From Atopsyche davidsoni (Eukaryota; Arthropoda; Insecta; Trichoptera; Hydrobiosidae), in the NCBI GenBank assembly GCA_022113835.1, contig JAILWY010000021.1, forward strand, positions 3,968,001 to 4,032,000: a DNA stretch of 64,000 nucleotides. The letters are read 5' to 3'. This document shows, piece by piece, positions 1-13,331 of the stretch (position 1 is the stretch's first letter; each line of letters opens with the position of its first letter). The translations under genes and the position numbers were made by a program. Below the pieces are notes generated by a model. That model was not told the DNA's origin. It did no database searches and saw only the letters and a program-made list of their open reading frames with translations.

Positions 1-3000
1 TATCTCACGAACACACTATCAAATTCCTTAATTTTATTCTCAATTCAGGACTTTCAGAGACCAGTACATTAGTATTTAGTAACTTGATAAACCGATAACA
101 CAATAAAGCACAATCCTACTGCATTAGCACTTATATCATTAGGTATCATTAAAAGCTGAAATATGTATCCTAACTCGCATTTTGGCTTGAAAACATTCTA
201 ACATGGATTTCTCTAAGTAGCTTCTAACTGCATTATTTCCCTCTCACTAACTGTGAAATAGGTATGGATTCGGCGGCACGCATCTCGTGGCTGTCAAGTA
301 CATAGGGAATTCGGCAGATTGTAAACGAGTAATGTCTCCATTATTTTACAGTTAGATTGCTATCTAAAGTTGGCTTGAATCTCTGCATCAGACGCTAGGT
401 ACTATTTTTTTTTGGTGTTTCCTCACAAATAAAACCAAGCAACGTGAATCATTGTTACAAGTCTTTTCCAGTTTTTGAAATAATTGGTTTTAAACCACTT
501 TTAAAGCATGTGAACTGAGGATAATTAACACTTATACATATTTTTTCTATAATGAAAAGAAAAAATTACAGAAGACATTTTTAAAAAATACGTTATGTGA
601 TTTAGAAATGGTATTCAAAACGATATTTTTTTAATTATAGATTACGTCAATATGTATATGTTTACCATTAATAACTGCATAAAATATTGAATATTAAACA
701 AAATATTACAAATATATTGGTAAATATTGTTAAAGCACTACGTACAATTTACTAGGGATGTGCGGTGAAGTTTTACAATCAACCAGAGGCTGGCTATTAA
801 TGTAGTTCAAATGTATTTAATTGTAAATGTATTTTCTCGTTTTCATACAATATTAAACTTTTGTAACAATATTTACTGTTCAAACAAAAATATTAACAGC
901 GCCTACATAAAATGAAGTAGTGATTTTTTTTAAATACAAACTTAATATGCTACATGTACACTAGATAAATTTTCACGAGCGGCCACTATTTTAAAGTAAA
1001 TATATATATTTCTCTTGTTTTACACGTAGTTAATTACATCTACTTGATTCCTAAAGAGAAACGTATTTATGTCTTTTCGGATACTTGTTATAAATACTCA
1101 TGCGACTGAGTCTCGGGTCCATTCATGCCGCGGGCAGGTGTCGTCACGTGTCCTGCTCTGGCCGGCAGGGAAAGTACACAATTAGAAGCGGACCCTTATT
1201 AGCAACCCTGAACTCGTGACCGGATCTGGCGGATATTCAACATTCAACACAATCATGAATATAATTTCCACTAGTAAATAAGTATTCAAAGTGGTTTAAA
1301 AGTCAATTATTTCATAAACAATTTAAGACATTGAACCAAGAACCATGTTGCTTATTAAAAAAAAGTCATTTTTATCGTTATAAAAAAAATCAATAATTTA
1401 TTAAATAGAACTATTTTTTCGGTATTTTGGTTTTTACTAATTAATCCAAATAAAGTCATTAGTTTTAAGTTAGTTATGTATCCACGTATTTTAAGGGGTG
1501 AAAGTTTTAATCAGATATATTGGCTGGAAACCTTCCCAGGGTGATCTTTATCGATCAATGTTCCACCCAAAAACATCCCCTGCCCGATACGTCCGACGAC
1601 TCTTTAACCCCACGACGGGCCCGGGGATGCCAGATAAGGCCGAAATACATTGTGGATTGGAAACTTTACATCCGATGATACCCACTTCTTATTCAAAACC
1701 GATATCACAAACACGGGGTGAACGGCTTAAACCCTTCAAAATAAAGCGTAAATGGGAAAAAAATACTGCTTAAACCTTTTAGTTTTTTTAGCACTAGAAT
1801 TTGTACATATTATTTAAAATTAAATGCTTTTAATTTTCTTATATTCTAGTCGTGTTTTTTTTTTAAACAAAATTACATTATTTTAATAATCATTTATGAA
1901 TAAAATATACAACACTTATACATTTTGCAAATTACAATCTAAATTTTTGTGATGATTATAAAGCGTTTAAAATAAAATATTTTACGTTTTCGATTACCCG
2001 AAAAACTATGTCTTCTTTTTCGAGTGCCTGTCGTCAGAAAAGGCTAGTGAACATTTCGTTGAATACTTATTTATCCTGGGCCAGTGTTACTTATTCGGCT
2101 GTACTTCCGGCTTCCAGCCACTCTCGCAAAATCTGCATCTACGTAAGTTTCCTCCCTTCAATGCCCTTTTTTTATTCGATTTTACCTTAGACAATTGGCT
2201 ACAGAAGGTTTTATTTATTGTATTGAAAAATATGACCAAAATAGGAAACCTTTCGCTTTTATCCATCGTCTACTGTTATCCCATAATATTTATACTACAA
2301 GAGAAGTAGTCGGTTTGTATGCACCGAAATGTTGGTGACGCCAGCCCATGGTGCATAGGGGAACCTGTTCTCATCACAGGCGCCACCGGGGATTTCAACG
2401 GAGGGATAAGAAAAGAAAACAATCACCGCTGGAATAATTCCAGCCATTAGACACGTACTGCGGACGGTCGTTGTTTGTACAAGAGCCAGGTCTGTCCCAA
2501 TAGCCAGGAATTTTGTGTTAATAATTTAAATATACCCGTGGCGACTCAGTGAAGGTATTGAAACGTTTTTTTTATTTTTATAAATGTGATCTTGTTTTCT
2601 TCGCTTATAATAACATTAAAAAAATTAATCCCTATTCAAAAAATATAAATGTATCGTATCAAATATTTCAAAGAAATATAAAATGTATTAAGTCTTGACA
2701 TTTTTGCCATTTATCGGTGTTTTGTAATAATCGCATCAGCTTGTCGATTAAAGTTTCAATGGTTAGTCATAAAAAAAGTCAATTATTATATATTGATTGT
2801 GTTTTGCATTTAGAGGACATTTCAAAGTTGAATCAGCGTACAAAAAAATAACAGTCTTCTCACAACTGCGTCGGTTTTTTTTTTTATATTTTGTCAAAAA
2901 ATAGACTACGCAAAGTAAACTTGCGGACAGATATTAAATTATCGAATTTGAATTGTTTATACTTGTAGATATCTTGTTTTGATGTTAAAATGACATTCCA

Positions 3001-3050
3001 ATAAAGATTTTTTGTTGCTAGTTTTCAGGAAGAATAAATTGCTCAGTAGC
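1..3050. other. AT-rich noncoding stretch with three GC-richer patches
   Basis: No gene is supported. GC-richer patches lie at about 1105-1235 (with CACGTG at 1145), 1550-1740 and 2310-2490. The 91-residue open frame across the second patch has no family motif. The rest is AT-rich sequence with short A and T runs. Confidence 0.5.
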
Positions 3051-5534
3051 TGTCAAAAGTAGATTTTTTTTTTGTATGCTATTTGGGTATCTCTACACTG
3101 GATTTGCCTGCCACGTCGGTTTCCAATCGGTAAAGTGGTTGTACAAAGATCAAACCCCGCGTGGCAGTGCTCTGCATTATTCAGCTCGGAGTCCACTTGC
3201 GTAAGCCGCGGCCGCGCTTCGGTCCGCCTAACAGGATAAGTGATGCCCACAATGGCACGCCAACTCCTGCTGTCTGCCATTACAACACACAAGTGCTATT
3301 TGAACAAGAAAAGCTCCGCACATTTCTACACACGCTCACTTATCGGCTTACCATTTTCTGCGATCTAATTATTGTTGCTAGTAATTTTTGAGAATTCATT
3401 CACAATTTTTGCTGTTTGATATTCCAAGCGTTCATACTCGTGTATGTCGATTATTGAATTGTTACTTGAGTTAAACGCACTTCAATCGAGTGACAAGTAT
3501 TTTGTACGAATTTTTAGATTGTACACGTGATTAATGTGTAATTATGTATTTTTTTAAAATAGTTTTAATGCTACAAAGTTGACGTATTGAATGCAATGAT
3601 TTATCATTTCATCCCGACAGCAACTTAGAGCATTTAATTGCACTGAAAGCACGCTCGTCAATTTTGTTTTATTTACTCAGCTGTGACGACGTTTTCATTA
3701 ACTGTGTACGTGTGCACACCTGTCAGGGTGACAAATCATAAATGGGTAGGAATGCGCTGTTAATGCATCTGTTTACAAATTCCAATGCGACAATAACACA
3801 CACATCAACTTTGCAGGGTCTCTAAATCTCAATATTAATTTATTATTACATTTGAAGTTTAATCAAGCTATAGTTTCTCAATATGCCATCTTACATTTTT
3901 CTTTTGCTTTTTAGATTTATTGGTTACTTCAGGTATATTATATTATTTTTACAGGTGTTAAAAATCGACCCAAGCTATCACACAATTGTCAAATATATAA
4001 AACTCTGTGATGCTTTTATTTCATATTATGAATACTGTAAATATCCGCTTTACTTTTTATATCGATTTCTATTTTTGGGGGAGGGGGGTTAGGTTTGGTT
4101 AGGTTATGTTGTTTTGTTATAAGTCTTTATGATTTTTCAGTAAAAACCTTGTTAACAGCTGTTTAATAGTGTGTTTCTTGTTACCATGAAACCATGGGAA
4201 AGAATTTCCATGATGGCTAATTAATTACCTGTTCACTAGAAAATATAGCAATGCTAAGAGACAGCCACGAACCATGGGCCTGATTGTTTGTGTTAATGTG
4301 ATCTGCAATTGTCCTCCTGGGGGTAATTTCCGAACATAATATGGGTAATTAAGAAAGGTACGTCTATCAATTGTGTATTTAATGAAAGAGAAACAGTTTT
4401 TTTGTGTTTGTATAAGAAAATAAAAGAATTAGGTTTATTCGTGTTTTCCCATAGCAATGTGTCAAAACGAGACTAGCAATCGCTATGAATAAAGTGTTGC
4501 TTAGGTTTACCTACATTGATATACGTACTTTTAAAAGCGTTATTTATTTATCGAGAGTCTAAATTATCTGCTAAATACTTTCCTGTCTATATATTGCTTA
4601 CTTTACACGAAAATATCACTTTCAACTTTACTTCTTATTTGCAACGTTACCATGTGTTTATTTTCTAAAAAGCCGGAACGTACATATTTTGTTACTGAAA
4701 CAATGACATCTTTCAGATTGAAATCAAGCTAATATTTATTTAACACTACATAAATATAAAACAAGAAATGAATTTCGTTAAGGTCTCCTTTATTTTTCAC
4801 GGTTCGTTTTTACAGGTAGACTGCCAACTGATGTAACCTATATTTCATTCCACACGATATCAAAACCGCAGTTTGCGGTGGGCGTTTTACTATTTAATAT
4901 CAAATTCACAACGAACTTATCTACCAATACATGTCTAAGCAATATTGATATGATTTCCATATTAAGTTGATAAAGGACGGTTTTTAATATTATGAACGTT
5001 ACGAAAAGAAATCAACAATAAACAGTAAATATCACACAAGTATTGAACTTTTAGAAAATATATGTCCACATATTGGGGGTGAATAAGCAAAATTGCCTAA
5101 TATTATGTCCGTTTTCTCAAAATGTTTAGTAAAAATTAAATAAACAATGATTTGATTTGTAAGCTTTAAAAATAACCAGGTATTATTGATTATTTAAATT
5201 TTAAATTTCCATGTACCAATATTTGTAGTTAAAATATAAAATTTTGACTATGATTTTACCAGTTTTTTCAAGCATGTTTTAGTTGAGAAGGCGTTTTTTT
5301 TTAATATTAAAATTTATTGTCACCTTAAACAAGTACAATTATTCCTAGAAAATAAATGACAAGGTTAATCTGAGTAATTACAATGGAAAGAATCATGTAA
5401 TAAATTTACAAAATAATTTTTTATAGTGGCAATGGTAGAATGAAAATAAAACTTTATCAATCCATTTGAAAAAAAAAATTGAATATTTTAAGCATGTCAA
5501 ATATCATGCATATTAGGCGTGTCGGCCTCGTGGG

Positions 5535-5573
5535 TATATAAAAAATAAAGTTTTTGACATGTCAGAAAATTTT
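5535..5573 (+). promoter_or_regulatory. possible TATA plus initiator core promoter
   Basis: TATATAAAA begins at 5535, after a short GC-rich stretch. GTCAGAA, an initiator-like sequence, has its A at 5564, 29 bases downstream, which is the usual TATA-to-start distance in insects. An ATG at 5608 opens an unremarkable 78-residue frame with no known motif. TATA-like strings are frequent in this DNA, so confidence is low. Confidence 0.18.
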
Positions 5574-6590
5574 TAACAACGTAAAATGACAGACGTGAAA
5601 TTTTATAATGTTTACTTTAGAAACGAAAATTAATTTTAAAATATATATTTTTCGTACACATGTTTGGGTTGTTTTGCACCTCCATTGGCATTATAAGTAC
5701 AGCATGCAGTACTCTTTAGTTTATAAAGGCAGTTTTAAGCAGTTTGTTAAAAATATATATGTTTGTTTTATTTCCTTCGCTTTCTGTACAGCAACAGGAT
5801 CTATACATAAGAACATCTTGTACATTTTATATATACAGTTGTAGTAAGCATATATTAAATATTTTTCATATTTTATGATGTCATGTTTTATTCAAAGCTA
5901 TTCTTGTGCGTGTGATCTCACTAAGAATAATTATTGAAATATATATTCTTAGTAAAACAAATCATATCGGTTAACTTTATCATATAAAAAAAACAACATC
6001 GTTTTTAATACCTATTGGTACTATAATTTTAATTATATATCGGTATTAGGGATTTCCGCATGTCAAAGCATATTCTGAGTCATGTATTTATTATATTTTG
6101 CTACTTGACATCTGCGTAATAACCACTATAATGAATTAGTTTATAAAGAAAATATATATTGATTCAAATTGCAAAGTAGATTCATATTTTTTATTGTATT
6201 TCTTTATATTTGAATATTTATTAGAAAAGCTTAGGTCTTTATAGGTAAATTTAAGATAATGTTCACACCAAATCACGTGGGTCTGGGTTAAGAATAGATT
6301 AATTCATAATTTCACAGTACTGTAGCATGTAGGTTCAAATCCCAACAACTATTGAAATTTTCGAGCGTTTGCCCAACGTTTTTTGCTCATGCGGTGCGGA
6401 TAACCGCAGCCTTGTCACTGTAGGCACGCCACTGACTCGTACTAATTTAAATTTATAATCAACATCATAAATAAATTTAAATTTTTGTTGCTACATAAAA
6501 CTGCATCTGAAATATATTTTTCGAAGGATCGAATTTTCTAAAAATAATTAAATAGTAGCCTTTGTGACTGTTAGAGGTTCGACTCTACAT

Positions 6591-6612
6591 TATATATATA
6601 TATATATATATA
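6591..6612. repeat. (TA)11 microsatellite
   Basis: Eleven uninterrupted TA dinucleotides follow a short tRNA T-arm-like sequence, AGAGGTTCGACTCT. Confidence 0.95.
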
Positions 6613-7477
6613 CAAAATAAAAGAATGTTGGAGATTTTAGAACCTTTTGTTACAATGAGGTTTTGGATGAAAGCAGCCTTTTTTTTGACATGGACATTTC
6701 ATTAAAAATATTTTACTCCAACAAAACAATACTTTTAGTTGTAAGTTAAACATTCTAATCTTCATGAAATAAACAGATAATTTAAAAATGTGACCTTCAC
6801 GCGAATATAAAGTTAATTACTTCATTAAAAATAATAAATATGTAAATATATTTTCGCTAAAAAGTTTGTGACGTAATATATATGTAATCCCTCGAGAATA
6901 AAGAAAGAAAATGAGTTTGAGGAAGTCTGTTTATAGTCTCAATAAGTATTACTTATTTAAAAAAAATAAAAACAAGTCATATTTCCTTAAAAACACATAC
7001 ACTAATGAAGCGCATATTGATCAAGAATGAAGTGCCATTAAAAAAATTACATTTACTTAAATCATCAACCAGTTGCTGCATTTCACCTTTTTGACAATAT
7101 AAGTAAATAAACATGTTGTAGATAAAAAGAACCGATCGAATCATTCTTATAAAGTTGACCTTAACGGCGCAGCGACAAGTAGTCTGAGCAGCGAACCCGA
7201 CGTTCGTGATGTTTTTGTGTTTGACGTTTGAACTTTACCTTCTATACAGGAAGTTACTGTTAAACGCAAGTCTTGTGGCTTCAATATATCTCTCTCATAG
7301 CGATCTTATTATTCAATACTTAGGTGTGGTGGCTTTACTCTCAAGGGAAGCCATAAGTTGCTACAAAGTATGAAGATGGATCATGGGTCAAACAGATTTT
7401 TTATGATTGTCAATTTTAATTAAAATAATGCTGTCTAATATAAGAAAGCAGCATTCTTAAACTAAAACCAATCTTAG

Positions 7478-7496
7478 TTTTTTTTTTTTTTTTTTT
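7478..7496. repeat. poly(T) run of 19
   Basis: An uninterrupted run of 19 T in AT-rich sequence. No flanking structure of an element is visible. Confidence 0.9.
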
Positions 7497-7640
7497 AAAT
7501 ATTATAGGTACAGTCTACATATATTTTGGTGAATTATTTCTGTTAATGTATATATTTTAACTGGTAGCGCACTTTAACAATAAATTTTATATGTATTTTT
7601 GAAGGCGTTTTTGTTTTATTTCAATGAATTTGAAGCTAGT

Positions 7641-9504
7641 GTATTAGTGTAAAATATTCACACTAGTGTATTCAAAAATCATCTGGTAAGCAGTAATAGA
7701 AGCTAGCTGCGACCAGACTACGAGGAACCGAAATATCCCACCTATTGACCGCATTAAAGAAAGCTCGTCTTTTATCTGGTCTTGGTCTGAGTCTGAGTCG
7801 GGACCGCCGCGGCCTGCATTGCGGATGCCAGGCACTGCACCCGGCACGAACCAAAGGCCGCGGGATCGATCCCTGCACAAAAACCACCCGACCACCTCTC
7901 ACTTCCGCCCCAGGAACGCGTCAGTGTTTTTGCGATACCCGCCGTGAGAAAAGGGCGCCTTGTTTGTTCAACCACATGGATTGATTCTCGCTTGAAAAAT
8001 AAATACATACTTGGATCTAATAATTCAATCATTTCAATATAAGCTTTTGGTTTTGGTAAAAATGATCTATTGAATAGAGAAATGTCAATCTAAAGGTCAC
8101 GCATTCATATTTTTATTGTTTTTTGAAATCATTGAAAAAAAAAAAAGACTTATTTAACGGGCTTACTTTAACAGCGCGGAGTATTTAATATTGTTTTTTT
8201 TTATTTATTAAGCTCTACTGAGGGTGCCTGAGTTTTTTTTGAATGGCTTTCAATGTTCAAAAAGTCAAGCTCGTCTTAATAATTTATTTTTCGCTAAAAT
8301 CGTGTTTTGATTGCTATTTCAATAGCCACAGTAATCTCGCTATGCAAATTTTTCCAAATTATTATTTAATTTCGCATTTTTAGTACGTTTCTGTAATTTA
8401 CATAATACCGTAGTTTATTTTACGGTGTTTTTACCTTGGGTCGTCTGTTTGGTATGTATTGAGGTTGCCTACACTCCAAATACTTGTGTTCAGAATAAGT
8501 TCAGGAATTTTCGGAAGTGTAATTTGCGGCACTGAGGCCAGGTAGTGATTCGGTTAATTGTTTTTTAATTGCTCGAGTACCTATATGCGAAGTTATGTAT
8601 GTAAATAATGTTCGTTTCAACATCAGGCGTGATTAACAAGGTGTTAATGTGATTTATGTTGTATATCCAAAACAACTGGGGCGAAATTGTTCGAACCGAA
8701 TAGACTGCCATAAATCACTACGCAATCGGATGTTAATATTAAATAAGGTATATATTTGAATATTATTCTGGTTAAATCATCGTTTCCTGATTTACAGCTT
8801 CCTCCTAGAAAGTAATTGTATAGAAAATTTCACGTCGGTTGTATTTTTTATATCTAGTTTTAAGAGCTGGCAGACTGATATTTTAGATTTGATATTTAGC
8901 TTTAGCCACCCATTAGCTGTCAGCATGCAGTACTGATAACCTTATCTCTTCAATAAGGCTTTAAAATCAATAAGGCCTCCTTTTCTGTGAAATCCAAAAA
9001 AAACGATATAATCCGTCAACTCTAACTGACTAAAGAATATCTACGAGTATTATACAGAAAAAGGACAGACTTCTTCATCATGAAACAGTAAAAATGTACA
9101 GTAATTTTGAAACAAACACCATTAAAAGTATTTTTAAAAAAATTTAAGAAATAGATCTTTTTTGAAAAAAGTACGGGTAGCTCTTAATTTTTTAACCAAC
9201 ATAAAAGAGAAGATTCAAATCTAAATAAAAAACAAGATAACATTACTAACTGAATGAATAGCTTAATGATGTTGCTTTTAGTGAAGCTATGAAAGCCTTC
9301 CATTTAGTTATTCCTTTTTTGTTTTGTTCTTGTTTCTTTCTTGATGTTGATTTTGGAGAAATATATCTACGTATTAAAAAAATATTAAAATAAAAGGAAG
9401 TGTATAACCCTAACAATCGTATTCAACAGGTATAAACTACAGGTAGACACAAACCGCACAGATTACATACATAATAAATCGCTTTATCTACCTTGGACAT
9501 TATT
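7641..9504. other. noncoding stretch with one GC-rich island
   Basis: The island at 7745-7985 has overlapping open frames on both strands, as expected from GC content rather than coding. It includes GGGATCGATCCC, a 12-bp palindrome. The remainder is AT-rich with nothing recognised. Confidence 0.5.
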
Positions 9505-9695
9505 ACCTGGCGGCGTCAAATGTCGTCCGTTCTAAGAACGGTCGCCTGTGGACCTTCCCCCTTCCCCAGTAGACCCATTGTCCCGCTGACAAGGCGTAAC
9601 TCACCGGCCAGGGCCCCATTAGGGCTCCGAGGAGGGAATCAATTCTGAGCCCCCTTAGCTCGGTACCCCTGAGACTCTTGGGGCTCGGCCAAAAA
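9505..9695. promoter_or_regulatory. GC-rich island with inverted repeat
   Basis: About 190 bp of GC-rich sequence in AT-rich flanks. GAGCCCC at 9647-9653 pairs exactly with GGGGCTC at 9680-9686, with partial pairing beyond. No reading frame or known RNA is recognised. Candidate conserved noncoding element. Confidence 0.25.
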
Positions 9696-10729
9696 TAATG
9701 CGTGCACTGTGGTTATGATTTGGTAATGATGATGTATGAACCTGCAGTGGTGGCTAATGGACAATTCAACTTATAACAATAATAGAGAAATCACATTAGC
9801 TCAGCGTGTCGTCAGACAAATTTCAGATGTAGCATGTACTTTTTTTACTATCACAACTAAGATGAAGACGTTTTTAGTAAAAAGCATAACAGACAGACCT
9901 AATGCATATTTTTCTATTGCTAGCTGCCATTTGTATGATATTTCATATTCGAGTAAATCAAGACACAAAATTTTATAACTTATTTTATTCTAACCAACAT
10001 AACATGTCGAAATAATAAAAAGGAAATCGAAAGCCTGTTGGCACAATATAACAACACTATTACTTGTAATTGTGATGAACCAACGACATTTTGAATTGCA
10101 TTTTTTTTTATAATTTATTACATTTTTTTTTGTTTTTTCAAGTGTGAAGAGAATTATTTCTACTGTCATTGCTTCCACTTTTATGCTTTGAAAATTTGAA
10201 CAAGAAAATATCTCATCGTTAAATACCGGAAAATCGTGACGATTTATTTAAATATTGATATAACATATAAATCACAAATGTAAATCCACCGGGCGGAAAA
10301 TAACTCAACCAAACAAGAAGTCGAGCCATTAATTCCGCTGAATGTGATTTTACCAAACCCGGTAGAACTAATGTTATCACTTTGTTTTCATCTACATTAA
10401 AATTGAGGCAACAGTACTAGTCCGTACCAGGGCGTCTGAAGTGTTTCCGCCCAAGGACATACTTTTTTATCTTAATTATATGTCTTTCATTCATCCCTTC
10501 TGCGTGTTTTCTTTCTGATAATCAATCGGAATACAAATTTTGCGTTGACAGCATCAATTTAGGGTCTATCACAAATATAATCATATGCCCGATTATATGG
10601 ATTGCACGTATGGCATATATTTATACTGTACTATTGTTTTTATATATTGTAAGATATAAAGTTTGGCACGGTGTTGTATTTATGAGTTTTCAATTGCGCG
10701 CTTTTTTCATAGGTAATTTAATACCGACT

Positions 10730-10965
10730 ATCGGCCATTGTAATGGATATAAATAAGCACATTTCCGGCTGGACGTGGCTTTCGCGGTTGTTTTTGCTTT
10801 GGCAACCATTCCGCATAGACGGCCGTGTATTTCCTATTGACGGACGCTTCATTGTCTTTCGTCGGAGTTGGCGGTGATACTCGCTTTGTGTGTTTGACGT
10901 TCGGCCATTTTTAGTAAATTGGAGGTATTCTGGACTCGCCGGTAAAATTCCTGCTTACGATAACG
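10730..10965. promoter_or_regulatory. GC-richer noncoding island
   Basis: The patch contains CGGCCATTG, GACGGCCGTG, and CGGCCATTTTTAG, the first and last of which have a GCCAT core. It has no reading frame of note. Regulatory function is only a possibility. Confidence 0.2.
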
Positions 10966-11929
10966 ATGTCGACAAATCAAATAATATACCTACTTTATAT
11001 TACCTTCATTCAAAATTTGACATGGGCAGACATTGTAAATAGAACCCTGTACCATAAAAGCCCAAGTCAAACTGTAGGTAATTCATTATCAAAACTTTAT
11101 TTATTCTACTTGAATACGTTAACGTAAGTGGAATACAAAAATGAATAATGTTTTGTGATAATTGTACTGATAAGAAATAAAACATGCATCTAATTAGATA
11201 AGAAACCATCTTTTGAGATAGTGAGAAACAACTTGCGAATCTATTATAAACCACCTGAGAAGCGTTTGTAGCTGAACAACATCGTTATCTCATAAAATTA
11301 TTTTTTAAATAAATTTAAATGGTTACTTGAGTATTACTCATTATGCTTGAATATGACTGAACAATAAGCTGATAAAAAAAATATTTTATTGTACAAAAAT
11401 CATCACATGTTTAATTATCAAAGTTATTAATGATTAACTGACTTTATTATATTCACATTGATAATCATAGTTTGTTGAAAACCATTTTTAATATAACAAC
11501 GTTAGTAAGCAAGAGCAGTCAAAATATATATTTATTTAATTTTTAATGATTAAGATTATGAAGCTATTTGTCGTAGAGTTTTCATTACGACATGAATCTT
11601 CCATAACCGACGAATCACCCCGCATTCATTTCATTTATATTCGTCCAGGTGAAATGGTTGACCGGGCGTATTCTGATGCGTGTCCACTGGAGCTATTGGC
11701 CGGGGCAATTTATACACATTTCTATTATTGAAAATAATGGTTCGGAATCCCGAATACGTTATGTAACGATCACGCAAGCGGCCTTTTATCCTAATTGATA
11801 CACTTACCGCGGCAATATCGACATCGGAGAAAAATTACATCGTTATTGAGCACGAAATTTATTGGATAATGTTGAAACGTCTGGTTCAATTTTGATCGGT
11901 TTATCGGATCGCATTTTGTATGTAATTTT

Positions 11930-11941
11930 ATTGACGTCAAT
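11930..11941. promoter_or_regulatory. 12-bp palindrome with perfect CRE
   Basis: ATTGACGTCAAT is a perfect palindrome with the CRE core TGACGTCA at 11932-11939. Candidate bZIP (CREB/ATF) site. Confidence 0.3.
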
Positions 11942-13307
11942 TAAGATTTATCTGCTGGATTTGAAACGAACAATCAATCAATCGTTCAGAAAGAACACCG
12001 GAGAATCATTTGCGTTTTAATCTTGTCACTTTTATTGGGTTATCTACCCACGATTAATTTTTATTATGATAGAATTGGTCAATATATTTGAGAACTAAGA
12101 TACATTTTGTTAAATACTTGCTAGAAGTGAATCGCTGAGATTTTATTGTGACAATAATACCGATATTTTTTGTATGTGCATATAATAAATAGGATAGCGA
12201 GTTGTAATTTTTTTTTGTACATTTATGTGGATTTTAACCTGATGCTTGACGTAGGGGTAATGTTATTAATTTCATCTTATAATGGATTATTTAATTTCCA
12301 GCATATTTTCAAAAGAAACGCTAAGCTAAATATATTGACACGCACTTAACCGGAAAAGTTATGTACGTACCATCCCGTACTAAAAAAAACTGTATTCAAT
12401 GTAATCGACATGCATTGCATGCGGTAAATGGCTTTTATAATTTTGATCGGATTATTGCTATAGGAAACCGTACATGAATAAAATATACTCGTTTGCCAAA
12501 GGCGGTTATCGCTGACAACAAAGTAAACTTAATTAACTTTTAAGGTTATCCATATGTATCACAACCTTATAAGTCGCTGTATGTTGTAATTGATAAATTA
12601 AAATCAATGTTTTAATCTGCAGTACTCATAAGAATAGTTAGTAAATTTGTGATTTACTCGGGTATTTGTTGATATTATGTATACCTAAATAGATTGATTG
12701 TCGGTGGAAGAGGTTCCATCGGTTATGGGGAGAGCAGGCTAGACGGTCACACGTGTTGGCAGTTTGTTAGCGGGAGTAATGTTCGCCGGACACGAGAGTA
12801 CGTGATGGAGGGCCTTTGTGTCGCCCTCGTATCAGGTGACCCGCGCTTCCCCTGCGAAAGACAGCAAAAAATGTGCAGTTTATGGAGGCTATACGTTAGG
12901 CACACATATCATTGGTGTGTAGAGATACACTGCATCCCCTATTTCCCAACTGCAAACATGTAAAAATAAAACCTGAAAATTCTGTAGTGATTGACGTAGT
13001 AATAGGGCTGGAAGTAAGTGGGTTATGAAAAACCTATAGATTATAGTTTCAAATACTAAAACAAAATGTTGGCTTTAAATTATTGTTAGCTATCTTTGAA
13101 ATATAATTTATAAAAATATAATTATTAAATCTTTTGAGTGTGAATGGTTCAAAATATTGTGAGTTTTCATTTTAATAGCTGTTTTGTAAAAATATCGAAA
13201 ACGTTGTGTATTTTTTGAAATTCAGATATTTATATTTAGTACCTGAAAAGTGGGTTTCAGATTTAATATTATATTAAAAATTCTCAGAATCCAATATCAT
13301 AATTTAA

Positions 13308-13331
13308 TTTTTTTTTTTTTTTTTTTTTTTT
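13308..13331. repeat. poly(T) run of 24
   Basis: An uninterrupted run of 24 T. On the minus strand it is an A24 tract that follows a somewhat GC-richer 180-bp stretch, so it could be the tail of an old retroposed sequence. No source is recognised. Confidence 0.9.

Larger units (their letters stand above)
3051..7640. other. AT-rich noncoding stretch
   Basis: A GC-richer patch at 3100-3300 contains GCCGCGGCCGCG. Short TTAGG-like sequence occurs at 4087-4108, and CACGTG at 3524 and 6274. Apart from the possible TATA/initiator pair near 5535 and the simple repeats, nothing is recognised. Confidence 0.5.

Noticed and set aside
1498..1773. 91-residue plus-strand frame
   Set aside because: Starts from a GTG, has no motif or splice support and overlaps a GC-richer patch.
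4087..4108. GGTTAGGTTTGGTTAGGTT, similar to the insect telomere repeat TTAGG, with a reverse-strand match at 27881-27892
   Set aside because: Only two units with an interruption; such strings are common in insect DNA and do not show a telomeric origin.
6333..6347. GGTTCAAATCCCAAC, a tRNA B-box-like sequence
   Set aside because: No A-box at the right distance, no acceptor stem and no cloverleaf can be folded around it.
6568..6590. T-arm-like AGAGGTTCGACTCT before the (TA)11 repeat, possible SINE
   Set aside because: No A-box or SINE body is recognisable upstream; a single arm-like string is too little.
7745..7984. Overlapping open frames of about 80 residues on both strands
   Set aside because: They coincide with a GC-rich island and are open in several frames at once, which composition explains; no protein motif is visible.
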